Shown: positions 1-8,376 of the stretch, piece after piece
Layout of the letters: each line of letters starts with the position of its first letter
Position numbering within the stretch: position 1 is the first letter of the stretch
Source of the DNA: Cryptobacteroides sp934698975
GTDB lineage: Bacteria; Bacteroidota; Bacteroidia; Bacteroidales; UBA932
DNA length: 64,000 nucleotides
Direction of reading: 5' to 3'
Assembly (NCBI GenBank): GCA_934698975.1
Contig: CAKUVR010000012.1
Coordinates: 8,821 to 72,820, forward strand
Translations under genes and position numbers: made by a program
Notes under the pieces: model-generated
What the model was told of the DNA's origin: nothing
What the model saw: only the letters and a program-made list of their open reading frames with translations
Database searches by the model: none

Positions 1-1
1 C

Positions 2-58
2 ACAAATCGAATCGCCGCCGCCCTCCGCCGCATCCTTTGCGACCAATATCCGGTTTAG
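2..58 (+). CDS. 3' end of an unidentified gene (partial)
   Basis: The first bases read open in frame 2 and end at a TAG at 56-58, giving 18 residues rich in Ala, Arg and Leu (INRIAAALRRIL-like tail with codons typical of the window). It would converge on the minus-strand gene that ends at 63. Too little is present to name a family, and the reading could be chance. Confidence 0.3.
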   Translation, partial: TNRIAAALRRILCDQYPV

Positions 59-62
59 GGAA

Positions 63-914
63 CTAATCCTCCTTGCCTTCGATGATCAAGGAGACAAGAT
101 CTTCTACATCCTCGTTTGCCATCTCCAAATCAAACTCTTCAGGATCATACGATTCTCCTTTCCGCAGCCCGAGCCATTCCTCATAGGAAGCCTTTTCTTC
201 CGGATCATCAATCTTGCCGGACAGGATGTCAAGCATTTGCGAATAGCCCCAAACGCCACCGACATCTTCTGGAGGGCAGGCCCCTTTGCCTGATGTCACA
301 CAAATATCCTCACCAAGCAAAGGCTCGTCACTGACCGACGAGACTCTGACATTATGAATCCAGCCATCTCCGAAATCATATTCAAAAGAGATCGTGCTGC
401 CTTTCTGAGGCAGGACTTCCTCGACCGTAACAGTCATCTCGTCTATAGATCGTCTGTAACCAAAATCAAAACTTTCTTCAATATTAGCCCTGGAAGTATA
501 ATCCACACCGCCTTTGGTGAATTGAGAAAGATGATAACCAGCCCAACCGAATGCAGTGATGAGTATCTTCCCGAGATTCCCAAGCCAAAGGTTCGACGGC
601 ACCTTGATCCGCCTGAACACCTTGACTGGACATTGTTCGATGGATGCGTACAAGACGTATGTCTTCGATGGTTTGCTTGAGTCCACCAACCGGTCGGCCT
701 TTGATTTTTTCCATCTTTTGGATCCTCCGGCATTTCCTGTCCTTTGACCATTCTTAGGGTTAGTCTTTCCGCCACCACCTGCAGTCGAATATGCCGCTGT
801 CTTAGCCTGCATCATTTCGAAGAACGAAACCATAAATGATATTTCCGCCTCCGAGATTCCCGGATAATCTTTCCTGATCACCGTCTTGAGTTCGTCACGT
901 TCCTTATCAGTCAT
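63..914 (-). CDS. PRiA4 ORF3-like family protein
   Basis: 283 residues. The central part (about 80-235) carries the signature of the plasmid pRiA4b ORF-3 family: an FEYDFGDGWIHNV stretch, then GACPPEDVGG and a GY motif. Members are small alpha/beta proteins of unknown biochemical role, found on plasmids and in accessory chromosome regions. The N-terminus is basic and Gly-rich (about 45-75) and probably unstructured. A TAnnTTTG box on the same strand (984-991) lies 70 bases before the ATG. The gene is divergent from the AlbA_2-domain gene at 1124. Family call is by motif; function is unknown. Confidence 0.8.
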   Translation of the reverse strand: MTDKERDELKTVIRKDYPGISEAEISFMVSFFEMMQAKTAAYSTAGGGGKTNPKNGQRTGNAGGSKRWKKSKADRLVDSSKPSKTYVLYASIEQCPVKVFRRIKVPSNLWLGNLGKILITAFGWAGYHLSQFTKGGVDYTSRANIEESFDFGYRRSIDEMTVTVEEVLPQKGSTISFEYDFGDGWIHNVRVSSVSDEPLLGEDICVTSGKGACPPEDVGGVWGYSQMLDILSGKIDDPEEKASYEEWLGLRKGESYDPEEFDLEMANEDVEDLVSLIIEGKED

Positions 915-983
915 TGAAATCGCAGTATTTTCCGCAAGGTAGTCATTTTATCCGGAATCTAAATCAGATGGCATCAAAATCGA

Positions 984-991
984 CAAAGATA
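984..991 (-). promoter_or_regulatory. Bacteroidota -7 box for the PRiA4-like gene
   Basis: Reads TATCTTTG on the minus strand, a full match to TAnnTTTG. No good -33 TTG sits at the usual 19-21 base distance, so the promoter may be weak. Confidence 0.45.
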
Positions 992-1092
992 CATTCAAAC
1001 TTTCGTCCTATTTCTCCAACTACACAAAGAAGGTGGAAATGTTCCTTATATAAAAGAATTGTCCCAAGCCCCAAATCTTCAACAACTTTTCA

Positions 1093-1100
1093 TAAATTTG
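1093..1100 (+). promoter_or_regulatory. Bacteroidota -7 box for the AlbA_2 gene
   Basis: TAAATTTG matches TAnnTTTG and lies 23 bases before the ATG at 1124. A transcript starting just after it would exclude the longer TTG-started reading from 914, so it decides the start codon. Confidence 0.55.
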
Positions 1101-1123
1101 CAAAGACAAAGACGATAACGATT

Positions 1124-2575
1124 ATGACTATTGCCGAAATACAGGAACTTATCAAAAAAGACGAGACAAGGACACTTGAACTGAAGAAGACCACGGGAGA
1201 ACTGAAGGAAGCGATGCATACGGTATGCGCATTCCTCAATACCGCTGGAGGCCAGCTCCTATTCGGCATATCATCAGGTTCTTTGCAGGTCATAGGACAG
1301 CAGGTAACCGATAACACTCGCAGAGAGATTGCCCGTGAACTGACCAAGATTGAACCAGCGGTTTCATTGGATGTGAACTACATTGAGTTGGACGAGAAGT
1401 CTGACTTCTATGTCATCGTGATTGATGTGCCGACCGAGCCGAACAGAAACCGCCCGTATGTGTATGACGGAAGGCCATACTACAGGATCGAGAGCACCAC
1501 ATCGGTGATGCCGCAGTCGATGTATCAGGAACTTCTTCTGCAAAGAGACATACACAAGAGAAAATGGGAAGAGGAAATCGATACCAAAGCCAGCGTGGAC
1601 TGCCTTGACGAGGAATCTGTAAGACGGCTTGTCAGTTCCGGCATTCAGGCAGGAAGGATTCCGGAAAGTATGAGAATCAAGTCTATTCCGGAAATCCTTG
1701 ACAAGATGAAACTGAGCGAGAACGGGCGTATCAAAAATGCTGCGGTAGCTTTGTTTACCAAGGAAGACTACGCACCAATCCAGCTTCATATCCGTTTGGC
1801 CAGATTTAGAGGAACGAATAAGAGGGAGTTCATAGACAATAGGCGTTCAATAGGAAATATATTCCATCTCTACGATGACGGCATGGCGTTCCTTTTCAAG
1901 CATCTGAACATATCAGGAACATTTGTTGACGGGCAACCGGAGCGGGTCGAGTCCCTAACCATCCCATACAAGGCCTTGAGAGAGTGTCTTCTGAACGCTC
2001 TGGCTCACAGACTATATGATTCACCTTCAAGTTTTGTAAGCATAGCGGTATATGATGACCGTGTTGAAATTGAAAATCTTGGAACCCTACCGGCAGGTTT
2101 CACTCTTGACGATATGATGAAGCCACATATCTCACATGCCCAGAATCCGCTTATTGCCCAGATTATGTACTATGGGAAATATCTTGAGACTTGGGGACGC
2201 GGCATAGAGCTGATGAATGACGAGTGTGCCCAAGCAGGTGTCCCGAAGCCGGAATTTGAGATTTCTGGAGGATGCTTTAAGGCGACTTTCTATAGGAATG
2301 ACTATGTTGAAGATGCGGCAAAAGGGGTGAACGACAGAGGTGAACGAGGGGTGAACGACAGAGGTGAACGAGGGGTGAACGAACTTACTGAAACTGAAAA
2401 GCAAATACTATCTATCATTTCAGCAAATCCAACAACATCAATATCTAAAATTGCGGAAACCCTGTCGCTGTCAAGAAAGAACACCCACAAACATATGGCG
2501 ACTTTGAAAGAAAAGGGTATCATCGAAAGAGTCGGAGCGAATTTCGGCGGTTCGTGGAAGGTCAAATGTCCATAA
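1124..2575 (+). CDS. AlbA_2 (Schlafen-like) domain ATP-binding transcriptional regulator
   Basis: 483 residues from ATG 1124 (chosen over an upstream TTG because of the promoter box at 1093). Residues about 1-130 form an AlbA_2 domain (LELKKTTGELKEAMHTVCAF, then GGQLLFGI and a YYRIESTT motif). Residues about 270-390 resemble the HATPase_c_4 region of this family (ALRECLLNALAHRLY, VEIENLGTLPAG). The C-terminus (about 425-483) is a winged-helix DNA-binding domain. A linker at residues 401-420 contains GVNDRGER repeated in tandem. The family acts as DNA-binding regulators or conflict-related effectors. No partner is evident beyond the divergent PRiA4-like gene. Confidence 0.85.
   Translation: MTIAEIQELIKKDETRTLELKKTTGELKEAMHTVCAFLNTAGGQLLFGISSGSLQVIGQQVTDNTRREIARELTKIEPAVSLDVNYIELDEKSDFYVIVIDVPTEPNRNRPYVYDGRPYYRIESTTSVMPQSMYQELLLQRDIHKRKWEEEIDTKASVDCLDEESVRRLVSSGIQAGRIPESMRIKSIPEILDKMKLSENGRIKNAAVALFTKEDYAPIQLHIRLARFRGTNKREFIDNRRSIGNIFHLYDDGMAFLFKHLNISGTFVDGQPERVESLTIPYKALRECLLNALAHRLYDSPSSFVSIAVYDDRVEIENLGTLPAGFTLDDMMKPHISHAQNPLIAQIMYYGKYLETWGRGIELMNDECAQAGVPKPEFEISGGCFKATFYRNDYVEDAAKGVNDRGERGVNDRGERGVNELTETEKQILSIISANPTTSISKIAETLSLSRKNTHKHMATLKEKGIIERVGANFGGSWKVKCP
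2324..2383 (+). repeat. 24-bp tandem repeat inside the AlbA_2 gene
   Basis: Two exact 24-bp units (2324-2347 and 2348-2371) plus half of a third encode GVNDRGER GVNDRGER GVNE in the linker before the winged helix. Units are whole codons, so copy-number change would alter linker length without a frameshift. Confidence 0.9.
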
Positions 2576-2582
2576 CAATAAG

Positions 2583-2617
2583 ACTGACAGACTGCGCATT
2601 TTGCTCAGTCTGTCAGT
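2583..2617. terminator. Bidirectional hairpin between convergent genes
   Basis: A perfect 12-bp inverted repeat, ACTGACAGACTG / CAGTCTGTCAGT, with an 11-base loop. It lies 8 bases after the AlbA_2 stop and 64 bases beyond the end of the minus-strand TerB-like gene. No U-tract follows, so termination efficiency is uncertain. Confidence 0.6.
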
Positions 2618-2680
2618 TGCAGAAGATGGAAATGCTTCCCTATATTTAGCCAATGCCCAACGGCAGTTAGAATTCTATGT

Positions 2681-3172
2681 TTATTCTTTGCATTTATGAC
2701 TATGAGATTCATTTACAGCGATAGTTATTTCATCCAAAGACACCGCCCAGTCCATATCATCAGGAACGTCAATATCAGGTAGCAAGTAGTCTTCCTTATC
2801 AGGCATCGCCTCAAGAATTTTTTCATCGGAGATAGAAAGGCGTTTTCTTATTTTCTTGAAGAACCTAACTTCTGAATATTCAATATTGTTGTCAGCCTCA
2901 ATAGTATCGATAGCCAATTTGACTAATGTCAATGCTTGTTCGTCAGAAAGTACAGTGTCCGCAACCTCTTTCAGGTAATTTGAAAGGAAAGTAATCCCTT
3001 CTTTGTTAATCATATTTACATAAGCATTTACGTATGACTGAACATCCAGACCACTAAAGAGTTCTGAACCATTAGTCACGTTGCTAAGAAGGCTTACCTC
3101 TTCATTAGCAATATTACCATCGCATGCCATACAACAAAACATTGTTTTCAAGTATAATTCATTAGTTTTCAT
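2681..3172 (-). CDS. TerB-like protein
   Basis: 163 residues, last gene of the minus-strand operon. The helical pattern (FCCMACDGNIANEEVSLL near the start and RFFKKIRKRLSISDEKIL near 105-125) fits the TerB/DjlA-N family. The acidic residues after ACDG are the usual metal-binding candidates in TerB. The last 40 residues are acidic and family-atypical. TerB proteins occur in tellurite-resistance and in stress or conflict gene sets, often next to chaperones and ATPases, as here. It starts 12 bases after the kinase-AAA stop. Function is inferred from the family only. Confidence 0.7.
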   Translation of the reverse strand: MKTNELYLKTMFCCMACDGNIANEEVSLLSNVTNGSELFSGLDVQSYVNAYVNMINKEGITFLSNYLKEVADTVLSDEQALTLVKLAIDTIEADNNIEYSEVRFFKKIRKRLSISDEKILEAMPDKEDYLLPDIDVPDDMDWAVSLDEITIAVNESHSHKCKE

Positions 3173-3184
3173 ATATTTTTACAA

Positions 3185-4957
3185 TTAAAAACCTATCTTC
3201 TTTCTATCTGATATAATAGGAGATTTACCTTCAAATGCATCACGGATAGCTTCGCTCTTTCTTATAGTTTCTACTGTAATACTTGGTTTCGTACCTGTAA
3301 TCGCCTCTTCAAGAACTTTCATCGTGATTTTTTCTTCGTGACGACGGAAAACCAGACGTGCGGCAGTGTCTACGACAAAGCGAATATCAGCAGAAACGTA
3401 GTTATTCGTGAGATTTGCCAGTTTGTCATAATCAATTCCAAAGTCAGTTTTGCGATCTTTTAGATTAATTCTGAAAAGTTCCTTTCTAGTATCATAATCA
3501 GGTTGAGGAATGTAGTATTTCATCTCAAGACGACCTGAACGTAAAGCTGCTTCATCAATTTCGTCTGGCTTGTTCGTCGCTCCAATGACAATCACACCAT
3601 CGTGCCCACAATTATTCAGTTGGGCAAGAAACTCATTAACCTCTCCTGATTCGCTGACATTAGTTTGCTTGCTGCGATCCTTAATCATAGCATCGATTTC
3701 ATCAAAGAATAAAACTGTAGGAGCATTTGCTCGTGCCTCTTCAAATATAGCAGCGATTTTTCCCTGTCCTCCATGAATATAGGGCGAAGCCACATCAGAA
3801 CATTTGATATACTGATAATTACACCCTAATTCCTCAGCGAATTTCTCGCTAAAAAACGTTTTTCCACATCCTGGCGGTCCATAAAAAAGTAACCCATTGG
3901 GAACATATAAGCCCAAAGCTTTTGCCTGTTCCGGATCCTTCAGCAAATCAATCACATCCGACTGCAATTGCGCCTTTAACTCTTTCATACCTGCAACATC
4001 TGAGAAACCATTACCTCGCTTTTTGTGGAATTTAGCCGATTCAATACACTTATTAATTCCAACATTCTTTTGCACAACAGGGGCAAGCTTGATTTCACCA
4101 TTAATGGCATTAATAAAATCATCTGCAGACTGGAATCTATCATCTACATTTGCTGCCAACGACTTTGCAATTATATTAATCAAGTCTTCATCAATATCTT
4201 TTCTGCCATTATCGGGGAATCTCAACGGTTTGTTACGCTCAGAAAGAATTACTTTTTCGACTGCCTCCCTATTTCGCTTATAAGAAGACACCTCCAAGAA
4301 ATGAGGAGGCATTCCGAACAAGAGGTGGTACAACATAACTCCGACCGAATACAAATCAGTCTGAGCGGTAAATACGCCATTAAAAGATTCCGGTGCTAAA
4401 TAGAAAGGGTTTAGCCCATCTTTATAGAAAGATCTGTTGCTTTGATGGAGGAAACGAGCATGCCCAAAGTCTATTATCTTCGGAATAGTAGTACTATTTG
4501 ACATATCGAGCATAACATTATCAATTGTCAGATCATTATGTATTACAGGCTTCGATAGAGTATGAAGATATTTAACACCATTCAGAACACCGAGGATAAT
4601 CTGTTTCGCTTCATAAGCACCGCACTTATGTTCGCGCATCATTTTCTGATTGACTGTCTCACCGCTGATAAAATCGTAAACGATGTATGCCATCTTTTGA
4701 CCATTATGCATTACATCACCGCTATCTCTATATGCAGCAAGATTCGGATGCTTTAACTGTTTTGATATTTCTAACTCCAATACATTTCCAGTTTCGTCAA
4801 ACTGCACCTTATGCAACTTTGAATAATTGTACAGTTTGAGAAACAAATTCTTTCGAGCAGAATCTTTTACTCTGTATGACTCAGCATATTCAGAATCTTT
4901 TATTGGGAAAGCCACCTTATAGGAGCCGATTGATTGTTCTTTAGAAAAAGATGACAT
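3185..4957 (-). CDS. Ser/Thr protein kinase-AAA ATPase fusion
   Basis: 590 residues. Residues about 10-290 are a eukaryotic-like kinase: Lys41 in FLKLY, catalytic loop HNDLTIDNVML (140-150), IDFGHA (162-167) and APES (188-191). The glycine loop is degenerate and the HRD arginine is replaced by Asn (non-RD). Residues about 315-560 are an AAA ATPase close to the FtsH/Cdc48/spastin type: Walker A GPPGCGKT (360-367), Walker B VLFFDE (415-420), sensor Asn462 and arginine-finger candidates Arg473/Arg476. No membrane segment is seen. It lies 11 bases after the Hsp70 gene, which suggests a joint substrate-remodelling role (inference). Confidence 0.88.
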   Translation of the reverse strand: MSSFSKEQSIGSYKVAFPIKDSEYAESYRVKDSARKNLFLKLYNYSKLHKVQFDETGNVLELEISKQLKHPNLAAYRDSGDVMHNGQKMAYIVYDFISGETVNQKMMREHKCGAYEAKQIILGVLNGVKYLHTLSKPVIHNDLTIDNVMLDMSNSTTIPKIIDFGHARFLHQSNRSFYKDGLNPFYLAPESFNGVFTAQTDLYSVGVMLYHLLFGMPPHFLEVSSYKRNREAVEKVILSERNKPLRFPDNGRKDIDEDLINIIAKSLAANVDDRFQSADDFINAINGEIKLAPVVQKNVGINKCIESAKFHKKRGNGFSDVAGMKELKAQLQSDVIDLLKDPEQAKALGLYVPNGLLFYGPPGCGKTFFSEKFAEELGCNYQYIKCSDVASPYIHGGQGKIAAIFEEARANAPTVLFFDEIDAMIKDRSKQTNVSESGEVNEFLAQLNNCGHDGVIVIGATNKPDEIDEAALRSGRLEMKYYIPQPDYDTRKELFRINLKDRKTDFGIDYDKLANLTNNYVSADIRFVVDTAARLVFRRHEEKITMKVLEEAITGTKPSITVETIRKSEAIRDAFEGKSPIISDRKKIGF

Positions 4958-4968
4958 CTTTTACCTAA

Positions 4969-7473
4969 CTAAAATTTAATTTTTTCACTTTCCGGCATAT
5001 CAAGTTGATTGATAACCGAAATACAAACTTCACGCAGTTCCTCAACATCAGGATCGCCAGAAGCGATCATATGAACTCCACGATAAAGTTGTTTTCTCGC
5101 TTCCGTAGCATTCTTCCATTTATATGCCCCAAAGTTGTCAGAATGATGTTGAATAAAGCCCATTAATTGATATATAAACGTACACGCCATAAACACATCA
5201 TTTATGTCACTTAGGATGTCACGTGCAGACTGTATGTTTTTGCCAGTTATAACACAATCGACTTTATCGCGTAATTCAGCCACTTGTGCATCATACCTAT
5301 TTCCTAGTTCATTATTTGCCTTCTCTAGACGTGCGAACTCAGAGCGCAATTCTGCTTCAAGAGCATCCCACTCGTGCGTTTTTTCTACAGATTCCATCTC
5401 ACGGAAAGCTTCACGCAGCGATGCCAACAAATGCATAGTTCCATCTGCGGTAGCAATCTCGCCTTCAAAACGACATTCTATGTCAGAGATCATCTTATTA
5501 GTAGACTCTAGTTCTTCATTTGATATGCCAGCAGCATTTTTCAGTTGTACCTGTTTTCTTTTGGCCTCATTGAATCTCTCCCGAACCTCTTTCTTATTAT
5601 CCACCTCGCTACGAGCCTCAATCTTTATCTCCCTTTCTATAGATTCTCCAATTATAGGAAAATTCGCCTCAAGAGTCATCAATTGCGAACGATCGACTTT
5701 AATAGTAATATCTATGTCGCTATTTTCCGGGACAAGGGCAGGAACATCATCACCTGTAATGACAACATCGAAAACGTGATCGTTATATATAGCACTAGTA
5801 CCCTCCGCGTTGCTCTCTCCGATATATATGGGAATCACAAGTCTGTCTTCGCTCATCCCTGGACGAAGTTTCTTTGCCGTTTTCAGTCCGTTACGAACTC
5901 CTACCGCAGGTAGTTGTTTGTTCTTTTCAAGCCCTTTTAACGGCATAAATACGTCTTTATCCTTATCTTCATCGTGAGCTTCAATGCCAATATTTCGAGG
6001 AAGAATGGCACTACCGACCACTGTACCTTGAATGATGTTTATTTCTGTAGGGAAACATAGAATAACCGTTCCTTTCTCATCGTAAGCAATGATGTTGAAT
6101 GCATTTGCTTTTCCTTCATTAAGTTGACACTCTATCACATCGCCAATTTCATTGACCTCAATCTTTCCACTGGACCAGGCTCTGTCGCCCCGTACAAACT
6201 CAACATACACCCTTGCCGGAATCGGTCCAGTACAATCATTTCTAAGAAGTTTGACCGTCACGAATTCCAATGTCTCTACAGAACTAGAATTATACTGAAC
6301 ATCAAGAGCAATCGTTCCAGACTTGATTTTCGCTGTCGCCTGACTGTCAATACCAGATGCATAAAGAGCAGCACCCTTTGCTACAGCGGTCATAGGATCA
6401 ATGCTTGTATCAACGTTCGAGGTAATCTGATCCTTCAACATCTGACGAAGAACAGGAGAATATGTAGGTCCACCGACAAGGATAAGTGAATCAAGTTTGC
6501 CGGTAAGATTATTTCTTTCAATCAGTTTTTTGGTAATATCGACAGCCTTTTGGAAGATAGGAGTGACAACCGATTCTAATTGTAGCTTTGTGATAATCAT
6601 ATCAAGTTCAATAGGGATCCCTTCAGCATCATCACCGAATTCATCCAATTGAGACATAATATCGCATTTATCTTTGAAAGACAATTGATTCTTTGCCTGT
6701 TCCGCATAAAATTTCATTGCATCACGAAGTATCTGACGCTTGCTTTCATTCTCGAGAATATCGTTAACATTGAAATTCTGCTTAATGTAAGGTATGATGA
6801 TTTCATCCACTATTGCATAGTCCAAATTCTTTCCTCCAAGGTAGTTATCCCCCTCTGTATCTATCACCTGCATAATACCATCTTCGACTTTCAGAACAGC
6901 GGCATCAAATGTTCCTCCACCAAAGTCAAATACAACCCAATATCCGTTCTTCTTTGTCGTAGACAAGCCATACGCCATAGATGCGGCGATAGGTTCCTGC
7001 AAAAGTTCACAATGATCGATTCCAGCAAGGTCGGCCGCCCTTTTCGTGGCAGCTATTTGGTCTGGGGTAAACTTAGCAGGTATCGTAATGACACACGCAC
7101 TGACATTATCATCAGAGACAAAAGACTTCAATGCTTTGAGCACTTCAGCAGACAGATCTTCAGAAGAATAGTTCCTCCCCATATTGGAACTGAAATACTT
7201 GGTATCGAGTCCCATTGTCCTCTTGAACTCTAAGAACACATTGGAATTAGAAGCATCCATTGACTTGGTTGAACGCGCTTTATCCTGCCGTAAATCGTTC
7301 ATCGCAGAATCTCCGACTTTGATTACCTTTTTTCTTGTGAATGATACACAAGAAGGCAACGTGTCTTTTAAAGTGTCAGTTTTCTTGATGACTGGCTCAC
7401 CATTTTCCATCTTGCAGATGGCGGAATTGGTCGTACCGAGATCAATTCCATATTTCATTTTTACCTGTACCAT
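4969..7473 (-). CDS. Divergent Hsp70 (DnaK-like) chaperone
   Basis: 834 residues; an internal ATG at 7458, preceded by AGGT, may be the true start (829 residues). The nucleotide-binding domain is clear: GIDLGTTNS at the N-terminus, VVFDFGGGTFD near 180-190 and LILVGGPTYSP near 330-340. After about residue 390 the sequence departs from DnaK; the substrate-binding part is poorly conserved, and a long charged coiled coil spans about 625-725. At over 820 residues it is much longer than housekeeping DnaK (about 640). It is probably a dedicated operon chaperone. It follows a coiled-coil membrane protein and precedes the kinase-AAA gene, with 10-11 base gaps. Confidence 0.9.
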   Translation of the reverse strand: MVQVKMKYGIDLGTTNSAICKMENGEPVIKKTDTLKDTLPSCVSFTRKKVIKVGDSAMNDLRQDKARSTKSMDASNSNVFLEFKRTMGLDTKYFSSNMGRNYSSEDLSAEVLKALKSFVSDDNVSACVITIPAKFTPDQIAATKRAADLAGIDHCELLQEPIAASMAYGLSTTKKNGYWVVFDFGGGTFDAAVLKVEDGIMQVIDTEGDNYLGGKNLDYAIVDEIIIPYIKQNFNVNDILENESKRQILRDAMKFYAEQAKNQLSFKDKCDIMSQLDEFGDDAEGIPIELDMIITKLQLESVVTPIFQKAVDITKKLIERNNLTGKLDSLILVGGPTYSPVLRQMLKDQITSNVDTSIDPMTAVAKGAALYASGIDSQATAKIKSGTIALDVQYNSSSVETLEFVTVKLLRNDCTGPIPARVYVEFVRGDRAWSSGKIEVNEIGDVIECQLNEGKANAFNIIAYDEKGTVILCFPTEINIIQGTVVGSAILPRNIGIEAHDEDKDKDVFMPLKGLEKNKQLPAVGVRNGLKTAKKLRPGMSEDRLVIPIYIGESNAEGTSAIYNDHVFDVVITGDDVPALVPENSDIDITIKVDRSQLMTLEANFPIIGESIEREIKIEARSEVDNKKEVRERFNEAKRKQVQLKNAAGISNEELESTNKMISDIECRFEGEIATADGTMHLLASLREAFREMESVEKTHEWDALEAELRSEFARLEKANNELGNRYDAQVAELRDKVDCVITGKNIQSARDILSDINDVFMACTFIYQLMGFIQHHSDNFGAYKWKNATEARKQLYRGVHMIASGDPDVEELREVCISVINQLDMPESEKIKF

Positions 7474-7483
7474 ATGTAATATT

Positions 7484-8365
7484 TTAAATATTCTGACTCA
7501 CAGTTATTTGAGCATTTTGAATCATAATACCATTATAGTTGATTTGAGGTTTTATCACCTTTGTGATTATTCTTGCACCCTCATCAATAGTGTCATCATC
7601 CTCAAATGAAGCGACAGCTTTCATTCCGTCACTATAAGGTTTACCAAGCATATCTATCAATTCATAACCACTGGCGCGAAGGTTATCCTTCATTTGGCAG
7701 ATGGATCGTGATAATTGTTTATGTCCCTTGACACCGCTATCCATCTTATAGAGAGTCATTTCCATAAATGTAATTCTGTCAGCGAGAGTTTTGATAAGAT
7801 CCCGTTCGCTCTCTGAAGATGCACCTGCAACGGAAAGAGCACCAATGGATACAGAAATTTTCTGCATCTCTGTCATCTCAGTAGAAAACTTATTCACAAT
7901 TTCCTCGTTAATTTTTTCCGACTGCCGTTTTAAGGCTTCAATTTGGTCAGAACCTTTTTTATGGAGCAGAAGGGTTATCAATGCGGAAAAAGCAAGAACC
8001 ATAAATGCGATAATCAACCCACCGATAGTTCTGTTCCGCAGTCTTCCGGCCTGAGATTCTGTAGTATTGTCAATCTTTGAATTTAGTTCCGTCGCCTTAT
8101 TAGAAATTATCTCTGAATTTTTGGCCAGACCTGTTTCAATCAAAACAATCTTACCTTTTTGTTCGGCTGATTCTTCTTCGAGACTTTGAATATGGACATC
8201 AATTTTGTCTATCTGTTTTATCAAATTCTTGTTTTCCTGTTGAATGATTTCGATACGACTATTTATTTCTGAAATAGTCTTGTCGTAATCAAGGCTATCG
8301 ACCTGAGCATAAAGATTCGCAGCGACAAAAAGAAATGCGGAAAATAAAAGTGTGAAATATTTCAT
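7484..8365 (-). CDS. Secreted-start coiled-coil membrane protein
   Basis: 293 residues. Residues 1-20 look like a signal peptide (cut near NLYA-Q). Residues 27-100 are a predicted coiled coil, 113-134 a membrane segment (IGGLIIAFMVLAFSALITLL), and the rest is a soluble Glu/Lys-rich domain. Topology would put the coiled coil in the periplasm and about 155 C-terminal residues in the cytoplasm, where it could meet the Hsp70 encoded just downstream. No family recognised. Confidence 0.8.
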   Translation of the reverse strand: MKYFTLLFSAFLFVAANLYAQVDSLDYDKTISEINSRIEIIQQENKNLIKQIDKIDVHIQSLEEESAEQKGKIVLIETGLAKNSEIISNKATELNSKIDNTTESQAGRLRNRTIGGLIIAFMVLAFSALITLLLHKKGSDQIEALKRQSEKINEEIVNKFSTEMTEMQKISVSIGALSVAGASSESERDLIKTLADRITFMEMTLYKMDSGVKGHKQLSRSICQMKDNLRASGYELIDMLGKPYSDGMKAVASFEDDDTIDEGARIITKVIKPQINYNGIMIQNAQITVSQNI

Positions 8366-8376
8366 TGTATACGGAT

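Noticed and set aside
914..1123. N-terminal extension of the AlbA_2 protein from a TTG at 914
   Set aside because: The 70 extra residues are low in family similarity and the promoter box at 1093 lies inside them.
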